64,000 bases of DNA from positions 1 to 64,000 of IMG/VR virus record IMGVR_UViG_3300018079_000012; one strand, written 5' to 3'. Under the pieces are notes generated by a model. The model saw only the letters and a list, made by a program, of their open reading frames with translations. It had not been told where the DNA came from and made no database searches. Shown here piece by piece: positions 37,666-47,183 of the stretch; the stretch's first letter is position 1, and each line of letters begins with the position of its first letter. This stretch comes from a virus. A program made the translations under genes and the position numbers.

Positions 37666-37693
37666 CCGGGGTAAAATTAGTTGAGGAGATAGT

Positions 37694-38065
37694 ATGGCTG
37701 AAATGAAGAACATCGAGTCCGCACCTGCTGGAGTTCCTGGAAACGAAGACATCCAACGTCGTTTAGCTTTGTTACAACTCAAGAAATTGGAGAAAGAGGT
37801 AACGGACGAAGCTGAGCACCAGGAGCAGTTGAAAAACTTCCGGCTGATGAACGCGTTGGACGCGAAACGGAAGGAAGAAGAGAAACAGATGACGCAGCTT
37901 ATGTGTAATCATCTGAAACCGAATAACGCGTCCGCTGTGGTTGGGTACCGCAGTCATCAACACGTCGAGCAGTGGATTTGCCAGAACTGTTTCAAAGAAT
38001 GGTTCGGCGCCGACGTTCCTCCGATGTTACGCCCGGCGCGGGAAAAAGTTGGCGGACCGTTGTAA
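37694..38065 (+). CDS. Coiled-coil zinc-motif protein, 123 aa
   Basis: Residues 20-65 are a charged coiled coil (LALLQLKKLEKEVTDEAEHQ); residues 71-105 carry CNH and ICQNCFKEWF, a probable C-H-C-C zinc site. Ribosome-binding site GAGGAG; a -10-like TAAAAT at 37672-37677 suggests a promoter. Confidence 0.65.
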   Translation: MAEMKNIESAPAGVPGNEDIQRRLALLQLKKLEKEVTDEAEHQEQLKNFRLMNALDAKRKEEEKQMTQLMCNHLKPNNASAVVGYRSHQHVEQWICQNCFKEWFGADVPPMLRPAREKVGGPL

Positions 38066-38075
38066 GGAGTTATAG

Positions 38076-38774
38076 ATGGCCGCTCTCTATCGCCCATCCG
38101 CTGCCTTCGACTTCGTGAAAACGATGGTGAAGAATCTTCCGCTCGAAGACGTTGGACCAGCGATTCTCGACCGCGTGAATAAAATCATGTGGATGGTGGC
38201 GCCGTGGCGATGGTCGTTAGGCGCGATGACCGAGATAACATTGACCACCAATACGCAGGATTATCCTATCGCCGCACTTCCTGCGGACTTTCTGTATCTA
38301 ATCGACGCATATATCACGGAAGGAGAACAGACACGGCCGATTACCGTTGTCCCGATTCTGCCGACGTTGGTTGGGACAAAAGGCTTCCCGAATAAAGTAG
38401 CTGTTACCGGCACGGCCGGGATGGCGGGGACAGCGCGATTTGCGCCCCGGCCTGGGACCGTCGTCACCCCGACTCCAAAGGTATATATGTTGTACAAGAA
38501 AACCGCGCCGACGATTAAGAACAGTAATCAGTCTACGGCCGGAGTTCTGGTAATGGACGACGAGTGGTTCTGGGTGTACGAGTCCGGCGTACTCTGGATG
38601 TCTTACGCGTACGCAGACGATCAACGAGCGGGATCAGTGACGACTGATGCACAGGGACGTGCACAGTTCACGGCTCAACGCGGGGTATTTGAGGCGAATC
38701 TCGCGATTATGAAGACACGCGAGAAGATACCGGATATTAGTTTGTTCCCGACAACGCAGGTGGCGGAGAAGTAG
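38076..38774 (+). CDS. Head-tail connector-type protein, 232 aa
   Basis: Helical start (FDFVKTMVKNLPLEDVGPAI), conserved-looking RVNKIMWMVAPWRWSLGAMT, then beta strands (ITLTTNTQDYPIAALPADFL). This helix-W-beta layout is typical of phage neck/connector proteins that plug the portal; a related layout is seen in the next gene (NEIWNSWDWREAL). Assignment by architecture. Confidence 0.65.
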   Translation: MAALYRPSAAFDFVKTMVKNLPLEDVGPAILDRVNKIMWMVAPWRWSLGAMTEITLTTNTQDYPIAALPADFLYLIDAYITEGEQTRPITVVPILPTLVGTKGFPNKVAVTGTAGMAGTARFAPRPGTVVTPTPKVYMLYKKTAPTIKNSNQSTAGVLVMDDEWFWVYESGVLWMSYAYADDQRAGSVTTDAQGRAQFTAQRGVFEANLAIMKTREKIPDISLFPTTQVAEK

Positions 38775-38788
38775 ACGGATAGCTGAAC

Positions 38789-39532
38789 ATGAAAACCTAC
38801 ACCTTCCTCGACGCTTGGAACATCGCGCGTAAACAAGTCACTTCGGCGACAGAAGCCGATCACGCGGCGATAGTCTGTAACCTCGCGTTGAACGAGATCT
38901 GGAATTCATGGGACTGGCGAGAGGCGTTGGACGACTTGCCGCCGTTCTATCTAATCCCATCCGAACAGGACCACGGAGCGCCCGCAGTGGTTATCCCGAC
39001 GGACTTCATGGGACTCCGAGAAGCGTTCTTGATCTGTACAAACTCCGAACCGGCGTATCGGCAGGAGTTAGAAGTAATTAAAGACCTCCGGTTGATCCAC
39101 GGACGGCAAATCCCTCATGCGATAGGCTATGAACCGTCGAAGAACGTGTTCCGATTGTTCCCGCGCGTACCTGATTCGTTTACTCCACCGCACTACATGG
39201 TAGACGGGATTTATAAGAAACGCCCGACTAAAATAACGTCAGACAACCTCTCGACTCCGTTACCGTTCGACGACGTGTTTTTGAGTGTATCCGTTGAAGC
39301 TATCAAATGGGCCGGGATGCGGATCGGGGGAGATCCGCGCGCCGGTGAAGTCCAGATCCGTCAGAACGGGCAACGCGTATACACCGGTCAGTACGCGATT
39401 ATGAAAGAGCGGATCGAGGAAATGGCGCAGACAGAGGCCGTGGATCTTGGTAACCCAGTTATCGCTCCACGGGAAGCGTACCCGAGGACGCGGGGCGGGG
39501 GAAGTGGGACGTCGGGAGTATATTGGTATTAG
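38789..39532 (+). CDS. Neck/connector-type protein, 247 aa
   Basis: MKTYTFLDAWNIARKQVTSA...LNEIWNSWDWREALDDLPPFYLIPSEQD...VVIPTDFMGLREAFLI: same layout as the preceding gene, suggesting distant paralogy. C-terminus GGGSGTSGVYWY. Likely a head-completion or tail-attachment protein. Confidence 0.65.
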   Translation: MKTYTFLDAWNIARKQVTSATEADHAAIVCNLALNEIWNSWDWREALDDLPPFYLIPSEQDHGAPAVVIPTDFMGLREAFLICTNSEPAYRQELEVIKDLRLIHGRQIPHAIGYEPSKNVFRLFPRVPDSFTPPHYMVDGIYKKRPTKITSDNLSTPLPFDDVFLSVSVEAIKWAGMRIGGDPRAGEVQIRQNGQRVYTGQYAIMKERIEEMAQTEAVDLGNPVIAPREAYPRTRGGGSGTSGVYWY

Positions 39533-39541
39533 AGGTGAGTC

Positions 39542-39784
39542 ATGCCGCACGGAGTATATGAGAGGCCGAGATTGATAGAGAACCCCGACGGAAAGATTGT
39601 CGATATGGACAAAGAGTGCCGCGAGGAACAGATGAAGTGTGAGAAGAAGTTACGGAAGCACGGGCTGTGGGCGGGTGACGAAGAGATCGAGTCGTATCAC
39701 TATAAATCTGTGCATATTATCTTCCCCGGCGACGATCCCGAGGCCGGTTACGAGAACTCCAATCCTCACAAAGGCCGGTACTAA
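39542..39784 (+). CDS. Hypothetical protein, 80 aa
   Basis: MPHGVYERPRLIENPDGKIV...; highly charged (KECREEQMKCEKKLRKHG). Preceded by AGAGGTGAG. No family recognised. Confidence 0.6.
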   Translation: MPHGVYERPRLIENPDGKIVDMDKECREEQMKCEKKLRKHGLWAGDEEIESYHYKSVHIIFPGDDPEAGYENSNPHKGRY

Positions 39785-39886
39785 ATGCCCGCTAAGGTAC
39801 TGAAGGGGTTCCGACCGCCTAAGAAACGCCGTCCAGTAAAGTCAGACGTGGAGAAACCGAAGGAAGAAGGTAGTGCCGCTAAATAA
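39785..39886 (+). CDS. Hypothetical basic protein, 33 aa
   Basis: ATG 39785 directly after the preceding TAA: MPAKVLKGFRPPKKRRPVKS...EEGSAAK. Lys/Arg/Pro-rich. Its 3' end overlaps the GTG of the next gene. Confidence 0.5.
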   Translation: MPAKVLKGFRPPKKRRPVKSDVEKPKEEGSAAK

Positions 39887-40049
39887 ATACTTCGGCGGGC
39901 ACGGGGACGTAGTCATGGCTGGGATGCGTAAAAAGTATGGTAAACGCGCAGAATCGGTGTTCTACGCAACGGCTAACGCTAAGCACCAGACGCCGAAGGA
40001 AAGATCCGGGCAATCTGAATTATCTCGCCCGCGCCGGAAACGCCGATAA
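39873..40049 (+). CDS. Small conserved-type phage protein, 58 aa (GTG start)
   Basis: GTG 39873 behind AAGGAAGAAG: MPLNKYFGGHGDVVMAGMRK, then KYGKRAESVFYATANAK and a basic tail. The (K)YGxxxxxxVFYATAN motif is common in very small phage virion-region proteins of unknown function. Confidence 0.6.
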   Translation: MPLNKYFGGHGDVVMAGMRKKYGKRAESVFYATANAKHQTPKERSGQSELSRPRRKRR

Positions 40050-40114
40050 GCACTTTGCACACTCGTCGTCTGTCCTCGCCGATAAGCGATAATATATAGA
40101 GAAGGAGAGTTAAT

Positions 40115-40474
40115 ATGGCTTTAGAACCTGGAGCATTTGTAAATGTTTTTAGCGGTAACCGCGTACACGTCGAAGGTCCCGGTAGTGGGCCAGTTGTGGT
40201 AGCGTCATCGAGTGATGTTAACGCTCCCAACGCCGCTCAAGTTGCGTTTGTCGTCAAGCAACTTGCCGCTGCTCGTGTGAAGATCGAACACGCTGGTTGG
40301 AACCCTGTGCCGTGGGTCCGGAAGTTCCGACCTCAGACGCAAGAGGAAGCGATTGCGTTACTAGGACTCGCGCATGATCTGATGGACCCGGAACTGAGTC
40401 CGACCGATCTGGAGAATCTCTCCCGCGACGTTATTCGAGAGAACAAAGTTGCTAAGTTCTTCATGTTCGTTTAA
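40115..40474 (+). CDS. Hypothetical protein, 119 aa
   Basis: MALEPGAFVNVFSGNRVHVE...; possible N-terminal beta part then a helical part (LAAARVKIEHAGWNPVPWVR; EEAIALLGLAHDLMDPELSP). GATAATATATAG (40088-40099) upstream is a probable promoter -10, followed by GAAGGAGAG. An 11-base direct repeat (CGCCGATAAGC, 40041 and 40078) flanks this leader. Confidence 0.6.
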   Translation: MALEPGAFVNVFSGNRVHVEGPGSGPVVVASSSDVNAPNAAQVAFVVKQLAAARVKIEHAGWNPVPWVRKFRPQTQEEAIALLGLAHDLMDPELSPTDLENLSRDVIRENKVAKFFMFV

Positions 40475-40482
40475 GGATCTTT

Positions 40483-40794
40483 ATGCCAGAAGTTAAACCG
40501 ACCGACGAAAGTTTGATGGAGAAAATCCGGGCGTTTCTGTTCGCGCGTAAGGCGTTGGAAGACGCTGCTGGGACGTCGAAGCCGAAGTCTACCGGTGGAC
40601 CGCTGGTACAAGACAACTCGTACTTGAAGAAACAGATCGCGTTACAAGAGGAGCGGAAGAAAAAGAGCACTGCTATTCCTATCATTCCTGCGCCTCCTCC
40701 TCAACCTCCGGTCGCCGGTTTACAGGAATTATCGAAACCACGAGCGAAGAAGAAACTAACTATCGGCCGTATTACACAACCGAAGGAAGAGTAA
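40483..40794 (+). CDS. Hypothetical protein with Pro-rich linker, 103 aa
   Basis: Charged helices (SLMEKIRAFLFARKALEDAA; KKQIALQEERKKKS) followed by IIPAPPPQPPVAG and a basic end (KPRAKKKLTIGRITQPKEE). Probably disordered in part. No family recognised. Confidence 0.6.
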   Translation: MPEVKPTDESLMEKIRAFLFARKALEDAAGTSKPKSTGGPLVQDNSYLKKQIALQEERKKKSTAIPIIPAPPPQPPVAGLQELSKPRAKKKLTIGRITQPKEE

Positions 40795-40798
40795 ACAC

Positions 40799-41482
40799 AT
40801 GACCTCTTGGACCAGTCCTTTTCAGCAGCAACCTCGCCAGCAGAACGGCGGGGTAATAGAAGGACCTCCGCCAGAGTGGAATCCCGGCGGCGGAGGGATT
40901 GCGGGTCCTCTACCAAGCGGGACTCCGGGGAGTAATTATTTAGCTGGAGCTGGGACTAGGTTTGAGGGTCCTCCTCCGGGATGGAACCCAGGCGGATCGC
41001 TCCCCGTTAGAGAAGGTCCTCCACCGGAGTGGTCGGCTAAAATGAATCCGGCGATGTCGGTTCTATCCGGAACGTCTCCGAGTTTCACAAGGTCATCGAT
41101 TGCTAAACGGGCGCCAGTACGACGGCCGCCGATAAGTAAGCCCTCTGTTTCGCGTCCAGGTGTACTAACTAAACCTCCGATCATGAAGAATAATCCGATG
41201 ATGGAGCTTGCGGGGAATAAATTCCTTAGCACTCCGTTTTCCGGTGGTGGCGGATCGCCGGTTATAGAAGGACCACCGCCCGGTTGGAACCCAGGTGGAA
41301 CGCCAGCGCCAGTAATTGAAGGCCCCCCTTCGGATTGGAGCCCGAGTGGTACATGGTCGCCGCAGAACCAAGCATTTATGCAAGTCGGCGGTAACAATGG
41401 AACCTTAGGGAATTTCGCTGGAGCGAATGGGCCTGCCGGACAGCAATTTCCCGGTGGCGCTTTAGGATATTGGGGCGGATAA
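40799..41482 (+). CDS. Repeat protein with EGPPPxWNPGG motifs, 227 aa
   Basis: Five copies of a short linear motif: EGPPPEWNPGG, EGPPPGWNPGG, EGPPPEWSAK, EGPPPGWNPGG and EGPPSDWSPSG, separated by Gly/Pro/Ser spacers; the protein looks largely disordered. Two positions combine to PPPxW, a possible peptide-binding motif. Followed by the Gly/Gln-rich protein 41484-42896; perhaps both are virion-internal or assembly proteins. Confidence 0.65.
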   Translation: MTSWTSPFQQQPRQQNGGVIEGPPPEWNPGGGGIAGPLPSGTPGSNYLAGAGTRFEGPPPGWNPGGSLPVREGPPPEWSAKMNPAMSVLSGTSPSFTRSSIAKRAPVRRPPISKPSVSRPGVLTKPPIMKNNPMMELAGNKFLSTPFSGGGGSPVIEGPPPGWNPGGTPAPVIEGPPSDWSPSGTWSPQNQAFMQVGGNNGTLGNFAGANGPAGQQFPGGALGYWGG

Positions 41483-41483
41483 C

Positions 41484-42896
41484 ATGCCTGACGCGAATGG
41501 TTTTTGGACAGCGGCGGAACAAGCGGGGTATCGAGGCGCCGGTGACGGTGGAGAAGCGCCCGGTACGACCGACGAACAACGGCAAGCGACACGGGAACAG
41601 ACGTACGGGACACAGACGTACACCGATCCGACTGGAAAAGCCGTGCGAGGCTGGGAAGGTTCGTGGCAGGCTGATCCGTTAGCCGGAGCAGCGGGCGGAA
41701 GTCTGTGGATGCCTGGTGAAGCCGGTAGGGATTGGGGTACCGGATCGGCGTCCCGCGCGAATCCCGCCGGGATGTCTACGTTTCTCCGCGATATAGCGCC
41801 CGATACATTTGGCGCGAACACAAATATCCAGAATATCCTCGGTGGTCGCGGGTTGTACGGCGGTATGTATAATCCGGGCGGCGAATCACCGGCGGGGAAT
41901 GCGAATCTCTCACGTCCGATCCCGTCGCGTAGTCGGGCGCGCGCGGGATTACCAGCGGACACTAATATGGCGGCGGCATCAGCTAACGCTGCACAACAGC
42001 AAGGGAATCAATTGTCTCCCGAGGCTTACCAGAACTTCCAGAACTGGTTCCAAGGCCGGACGAACTGGGAGCCGGGGTCGGGAATGGTCGATACGACAAG
42101 TACGGCTCCATTTGACCCGCGTACCGGGCAATCGACCGGTGGTCCAGTTAGCTTCGGTGATCTGTACCAAGGTCAGGGTGTCGGACCGCCAGTGGTCGGG
42201 CGTCAAGGTCAATCATTCTTACCGGGATATCAGAACCTAGGTATCGGGTACAACACTCAACTAATGCAATCTAATCCCGGTCTGTTTATGGCCGAACTGC
42301 AACAGCAGCAGCTACAGAACCCCCGGCAGACCGTCTCAGGTACGCCAAGTCCATGGTTGCCTCCTCAGCTAACGGGCGGTCAGGCTATGAGTAACCCGGC
42401 CCCGGCCGCATATGCTCAGCAAGGGATACATCAGGGTCCAGGAGCATTCAGAGGTCCAGGAGGCGGTCAAGGACCAGGGATGGGTCCAGGAGGTCAGCCA
42501 GCCGGTCCTATGGGTCCGGGCCAAGGACCTCAACCGGGTCACCAAGGCGGACCGAGTGGCCAAAGTCAAGCTGGCAGTCAGCAGCAGCAGATGCTAATGA
42601 ATTTCCTGTCTCAACTATTCGGCGGTGGTCAAGGTATGGGCGGAGGTTCGCCGTTCGGGAATCCCCTTAGCTTTGGCGGCCAAGGCGGACAACAAATGCA
42701 AGGCGTCGCGCAGTTACTCGCGTTTATTCAATCTCTACGCGGACAATTCGGCGGAGTCGGCCAATTCCAGCAACGTCCGCCAGCACGAGGTAATATATTT
42801 AGCGGACGCGGCGCTGGAAGTTATTTGTATCCGGCCGGATACGGACCTGCTCAGTCCCCGCGCGCTCCGGACGGCGGTCCTGCTTGGGGTCAGTAA
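41484..42896 (+). CDS. Gly/Pro/Gln-rich virion-type protein, 470 aa
   Basis: N-terminal 250 residues are Gly/Ala/Asn-rich but aperiodic (SPEAYQNFQNWFQGRTNWEP); residues about 305-365 are collagen-like (GPGGGQGPGMGPGGQPAGPM), followed by QQQQMLMNFLSQLFGGGQGM. Likely disordered and possibly carried in the virion. The ATG lies 2 bases after the preceding TAA. Confidence 0.6.
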   Translation: MPDANGFWTAAEQAGYRGAGDGGEAPGTTDEQRQATREQTYGTQTYTDPTGKAVRGWEGSWQADPLAGAAGGSLWMPGEAGRDWGTGSASRANPAGMSTFLRDIAPDTFGANTNIQNILGGRGLYGGMYNPGGESPAGNANLSRPIPSRSRARAGLPADTNMAAASANAAQQQGNQLSPEAYQNFQNWFQGRTNWEPGSGMVDTTSTAPFDPRTGQSTGGPVSFGDLYQGQGVGPPVVGRQGQSFLPGYQNLGIGYNTQLMQSNPGLFMAELQQQQLQNPRQTVSGTPSPWLPPQLTGGQAMSNPAPAAYAQQGIHQGPGAFRGPGGGQGPGMGPGGQPAGPMGPGQGPQPGHQGGPSGQSQAGSQQQQMLMNFLSQLFGGGQGMGGGSPFGNPLSFGGQGGQQMQGVAQLLAFIQSLRGQFGGVGQFQQRPPARGNIFSGRGAGSYLYPAGYGPAQSPRAPDGGPAWGQ

Positions 42897-42919
42897 ACCT
42901 TTAACGAAAGGGGGGTCCG

Positions 42920-45247
42920 TTGGCGTTCGTCACTCAACTCGACGCATTAGAGTTTACCTCGCTGGAGTTTCCTTATGACCGGATCACTAACGAACTAGAA
43001 GACTCACCGCCGCGTTTAGTCGATGGGCAAAATGTATATGTAATGCTCGGCGGGAAGCTGGCGAAACGTCCTGGTACATTAGAGATCGGGACTAACACGT
43101 CGGTAAACACACGCCGGGTCACTCGTACCTGGGAAGTAGAGACACTCGCGACTCCGCCGTTGATATTTATCCTCGCATCGGTGTACGATTCCGTTATCAG
43201 CAAATACCGGATGGAGTACATACGGCCGGACGCCGCAACACCAGCCTGGACGACACTTGGAGCGTTACGGGATATACACGAGAGCGTTTACCCGCACGAA
43301 GTCGTAGTGTCACGAGGTCTCGCGTATATTAAGGGTTTCCCGTCGGCGACAGGAGATAAACTCGGTTCTGTCGTATTCGATGCGTCCACAGGGACCCCTA
43401 TCGTCCGTCCATGGGGTTTACTTCCGCCTACCTCTCCAGCAGCAGCAGTAGGAGCTATAACACGTTTGTCCGCCGCGATAAACGCCGTCACCACGACTAT
43501 TCCCGTAGTCACCGACACTGGATTCCCAGCGGTTCCATTTATCATCCAAGTCGAGTTTGAACAAATGCAAGTTACCGCCGGTTTACCGGGAGTTTCGTGG
43601 ACAGCGACTCGCGGGTTTAACGGGACGGTCGCGGCGATTCACGATAAAGACGTACCGGTGTTATGGAGAAACTGGTCGGCGTCCGATCATCAAGTAGACG
43701 TGAGTTTGTTCTGGCGTTACTCATATGTTAAGAAATCCGTTACTGGTCAGTACTCGTCGCGCGCGCCATTACAAACCAATCCCGATAAACTCCCGTCACA
43801 AACCGGTCCGTTCTTCGATCTGATCCCGAAGTTAACTATCACTGGGGACGCCGATACTACTAACGTTCCGTCGTTAGTCGTTATGCGTTCCGAAGACGGC
43901 GGCGGTGCGTTGTATGAACTACGAACGTACACGAACACGGGCGCCGGATCGATTACCGTGGAAGATAAATTCTTGGAGTCAGGCGCGGCAGGTGGAACTT
44001 TTAACGATCCTACGCCGGACGAAGTTTTAAACCGAGGGCTTCGGTCACCGACGGAGATCGGAAATAACCCTCCGCCGACTGTCACCGGTACGTTAGTCGT
44101 CGGTACCGACGCGGTGAAACGTTCTACTCCTGTCGAACCGTACTCCGGACGTCTGTGGTTTGCGATTGATAATATTTTGTTCTTTAGTGGTCAGGAAGAA
44201 ATACTTCTCGGCGTCCCAGAAGAATGTTGGGACTACTCCGCAACCGGCCGGTTCTTCCGGTTCCCGACGCAGATCACTAATATCAAAGCTACTAACGACG
44301 CGTTGTATGTGTTCACTATATCTGGCGCGACGTACCAAGTTACCGGGACGAACACCGCGACGTTTAACTACCGGCCGTTATTCGATAACGTCGGGGCGCC
44401 ATACGGACAACCAGCGGCGATAACACGCTTCGGCGGGACGATTGCGATGCTGACACACGATCTTCGCGTGGTACTGATTGAAAACGACCAGTACTTGACG
44501 ATCTCCGATCCGTTATTCACGGATCTAGTGGACGCCGCTAACGCCGGAGCGCGGTTCGAGATCGAGTATTTTGGGGATCTAGAGAAGGAATGGCTAGTAG
44601 TCGCGGCGCACAACGACGCCGATACGACGCTTAGTAAGCAATGGATTTATGACATCAAACTCTCAGAGAAAAATAAACGGCACTTCTGGTCGCCGCCATG
44701 GAAGATTCGCTCGACCGCGATGTTCTCGTACCGGATCGCGGAAGGATCGTCGCAGCGGAGACTCTGTTTCTTCGTCTGGGACCAGACTGCGACGACTGGA
44801 CGTTTGGTGCGGATCGACCCAACGGGGCGAACAGGAACCGACCCTCATCCGGAGACTGGTGTTGCAACGGGTTACTTCGTGGATTCTCGGACTAATTTGT
44901 TCCGAGTACCTCCGGGGAACCACGTGAATTCTCTGCGGCAGCCCGCTAGCGTTCCAGTCGCGTACGACGTCCGGATGGACCGGATGCAATTCACAGGTAT
45001 AACTGAGATGCCCGATCAAGATCCGTTAGTGTACTACTACTGGGACGACTTCGGGAACGATCCTATACAGACTAAACCGCGAGAAGAACCCGCTCGACGC
45101 GCGCAAAGCACCGGGTACCGGACGATGATATTCCCGATCTATACAACTGGCCAGCGGATATCTGTGCAGATCCGGAAACTTGCTAGTAAGGATCTTATGC
45201 AGATCTTAAATTTAACGGTCGTCTTCGCGCCGAACAGCGGGACGTAG
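42920..45247 (+). CDS. Large tail tube/stabilisation-type protein, 775 aa
   Basis: TTG start at 42920 behind AAAGGGGGG. Beta-propeller-like repeats of strands throughout: NELEDSPPRLVDGQNVYVML, LFWRYSYVKKSV, YEPYSGRLWFAIDNILFFSG-type, TKQWIYDIKLSEKNKRHFWS. The N-terminal DSPPRxxDGQNVYV...R.G.LE pattern is typical of podovirus tail tubular/stabilisation proteins. Length is in the family range. Confidence 0.7.
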   Translation: MAFVTQLDALEFTSLEFPYDRITNELEDSPPRLVDGQNVYVMLGGKLAKRPGTLEIGTNTSVNTRRVTRTWEVETLATPPLIFILASVYDSVISKYRMEYIRPDAATPAWTTLGALRDIHESVYPHEVVVSRGLAYIKGFPSATGDKLGSVVFDASTGTPIVRPWGLLPPTSPAAAVGAITRLSAAINAVTTTIPVVTDTGFPAVPFIIQVEFEQMQVTAGLPGVSWTATRGFNGTVAAIHDKDVPVLWRNWSASDHQVDVSLFWRYSYVKKSVTGQYSSRAPLQTNPDKLPSQTGPFFDLIPKLTITGDADTTNVPSLVVMRSEDGGGALYELRTYTNTGAGSITVEDKFLESGAAGGTFNDPTPDEVLNRGLRSPTEIGNNPPPTVTGTLVVGTDAVKRSTPVEPYSGRLWFAIDNILFFSGQEEILLGVPEECWDYSATGRFFRFPTQITNIKATNDALYVFTISGATYQVTGTNTATFNYRPLFDNVGAPYGQPAAITRFGGTIAMLTHDLRVVLIENDQYLTISDPLFTDLVDAANAGARFEIEYFGDLEKEWLVVAAHNDADTTLSKQWIYDIKLSEKNKRHFWSPPWKIRSTAMFSYRIAEGSSQRRLCFFVWDQTATTGRLVRIDPTGRTGTDPHPETGVATGYFVDSRTNLFRVPPGNHVNSLRQPASVPVAYDVRMDRMQFTGITEMPDQDPLVYYYWDDFGNDPIQTKPREEPARRAQSTGYRTMIFPIYTTGQRISVQIRKLASKDLMQILNLTVVFAPNSGT

Positions 45248-45251
45248 AGAT

Positions 45252-45527
45252 ATGCGAGCGGTAACCCTATTTCTGCTATTTTTCTTGACGCCAGAAGTCC
45301 TGCGCGCGCCAGAGAACGATTTTATCCGTCGTGTCGCGGCGTTCGAACGAGTTTGGGTCAAATTCATTAACCGGGTAGCGGGGTGTCCAGAAGGCCGGGT
45401 ATTGATAGATCCGGCGTCGGAGTGCCGACCGGCCGTCGGTTTGATAGACTACAGGCTATATAGACAGTCTTGTTTGAAAGCCTCTGACCTATACAAATTC
45501 CCAGCGGACGTGTGCCGTGCCGAATAG
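45252..45527 (+). CDS. Secreted small protein, 91 aa
   Basis: N-terminal signal-type sequence MRAVTLFLLFFLTPEVLRA with cleavage likely after LRA. The mature part has four Cys (GCPEG, ECRPA, SCLKA, VCRAE), possibly two disulfides, pointing to an extracytoplasmic site or a virion surface. Overlaps the next gene's GTG start by 11 bases. Confidence 0.6.
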   Translation: MRAVTLFLLFFLTPEVLRAPENDFIRRVAAFERVWVKFINRVAGCPEGRVLIDPASECRPAVGLIDYRLYRQSCLKASDLYKFPADVCRAE

Positions 45528-46773
45528 TTATAAATCTCTGTCGGAGATAACTGGGAGAGTGAATCGGATCAACTCCGACTCGACCTTTGTGACCGAGATC
45601 GCGGTTAACCAATTAGGATCGGCGGAAGGAAGTCTGCTGCCGCCGAAGCAGAAAGGTCAATTCCGGGTCCCGTTCGTGACCGGTTTGCGAGTCCTGAAAC
45701 GCCGGACGTATTTGGCGGGCACGGAGTTTACTCTGACGTGGCAGGAGCCCGAAGGGCTCACGAACATCGCTCATTACAATGTTTATGTCACTGGGTTGTT
45801 AGATAATAACAAAACTCCCCAAGGTCCGAGTACAGTACAACGTTCTCCTGCCGTAATCCGGTTAGTCAGCGGGTCGTTATCGCGGATATCGTTTATCGTT
45901 CAGACGCAGTTAAAGAACGGGATGGTTAGTGATCTGCGCGAGTCACCGACGGTTAGCTCCGAGACATTAGTCGCCGGTTTTGTGACCTCCGATCTTAACG
46001 GTATCGGTACGACTGGACAATTACTGACTTGGAACAGCACGGTCGCGACGTTGATCGGACCGGGAGCGGTTAACGAGATATTGACGGGCGACGGCGCGGC
46101 GATCCCGGTGTTCCGAAGCCGGACGACTCTGGATTTAGTGGAAGGCCGGAGTAATCTGACGACGGCGGATCGGTTAGTACTGGTCTCCTCGTCTGGAGTC
46201 GTTAAACAACTCGGGAGTCTTGGGACTACGACGACCGTACTGCACGGTAATGCCGCCGGATCTCCGTCGTTCGGCGCCGTGTCGCTGACCGCCGACGTAA
46301 CTGGGACCCTACCGGTCGCGAACGGCGGGACCGGTTCTACTAGCTTCACCGTTGGGTCAATAGTGTTCTCAAATGGAACTATTCTGACCCAGGACAACGC
46401 CGGGTTATTCTATGACGACGCGACGGACCGATTAGGAGTCGGGACTATAACGCCGAAGTCCACGTTGGAATCCGGCGGGTCGTTTGGTCTGAAGGTTAAA
46501 TCGATAGTCGTCGGCGATTCGCCGTATACCGCTGCGTCGGAGACTGTGATCCTCGCGAACGCTACCGGCGGGAATATCACCGTTAACTTACCCGCTTTGT
46601 CGGGAGTCGCCGGACGCATATATAATGTGAAGAAAACCGACTCGTCGGCGAATACTGTGACGCTGGACGGCAGTGGAGCAGAGACTATTGATGGCGCTGC
46701 GACCCAAGTTCTGACGACACAGTACCAAAGTCTTATGATTTTCGCTGGTCCGTCAGAGTGGAGTGTTATCTAA
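45517..46773 (+). CDS. Tail fibre-type protein, 418 aa (GTG start)
   Basis: N-terminal part with FN3-like strands (AGTEFTLTWQEPEGLTNIAH, YNVYVTGLLD); centre with the classic fibre segment LTADVTGTLPVANGGTGSTS (residues about 250-270) and FYDDATDRLGVGTITPKSTL; C-terminal trimeric-type beta region (NITVNLPALSGVAGRIYNVK). GTG 45517. Likely receptor-binding or attachment fibre. Confidence 0.75.
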   Translation: MPNSYKSLSEITGRVNRINSDSTFVTEIAVNQLGSAEGSLLPPKQKGQFRVPFVTGLRVLKRRTYLAGTEFTLTWQEPEGLTNIAHYNVYVTGLLDNNKTPQGPSTVQRSPAVIRLVSGSLSRISFIVQTQLKNGMVSDLRESPTVSSETLVAGFVTSDLNGIGTTGQLLTWNSTVATLIGPGAVNEILTGDGAAIPVFRSRTTLDLVEGRSNLTTADRLVLVSSSGVVKQLGSLGTTTTVLHGNAAGSPSFGAVSLTADVTGTLPVANGGTGSTSFTVGSIVFSNGTILTQDNAGLFYDDATDRLGVGTITPKSTLESGGSFGLKVKSIVVGDSPYTAASETVILANATGGNITVNLPALSGVAGRIYNVKKTDSSANTVTLDGSGAETIDGAATQVLTTQYQSLMIFAGPSEWSVI

Positions 46774-47183
46774 TGAGTTATACATCGTTCGTACGATCCT
46801 ATGCGCCGCAAGCGTTATCTACGTCGGCCGTGGACTTGACAGCCAACGGACTCACGAACATAGTGAATGAAACGGAAGCCGGGGTGCTGCACGCCGTTGG
46901 AGTCGCGATAAACACCGTCGTCCTTACCACCGCGACTGTAAACGTCGAGATCCAAGTAGATGGCGGTAGTACAGTTTCTATACCGTTGTTCGCGGCGTCC
47001 GCTTCGTTCTCGGCGTCTTGGAAAGCGTTAACTGGATCTGGAGTATCGGGGGTTAACGATTTTCGTACGCTGATTTTAAATGCGCCGTATACAACGTCTC
47101 TCCGCGTCGGGATAAACGTAACGACGGCAGCCGGGGTTACGGGGAATTTGCAGGCTACGGTACTTCGATCTAAGCGTGTTTAA
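46773..47183 (+). CDS. Fibre-associated protein, 136 aa
   Basis: ATG 46773 overlaps the preceding TAA (TAATG): MSYTSFVRSYAPQALSTSAV. Beta-rich Thr/Val/Ala protein (NTVVLTTATVNVEIQVDGGS). Probably a fibre accessory or chaperone-like virion protein; family unnamed. Confidence 0.6.
   Translation: MSYTSFVRSYAPQALSTSAVDLTANGLTNIVNETEAGVLHAVGVAINTVVLTTATVNVEIQVDGGSTVSIPLFAASASFSASWKALTGSGVSGVNDFRTLILNAPYTTSLRVGINVTTAAGVTGNLQATVLRSKRV

Noticed and set aside
40041-40088. 11-base direct repeat CGCCGATAAGC
   Set aside because: Only two copies, one inside a coding end; could be chance.
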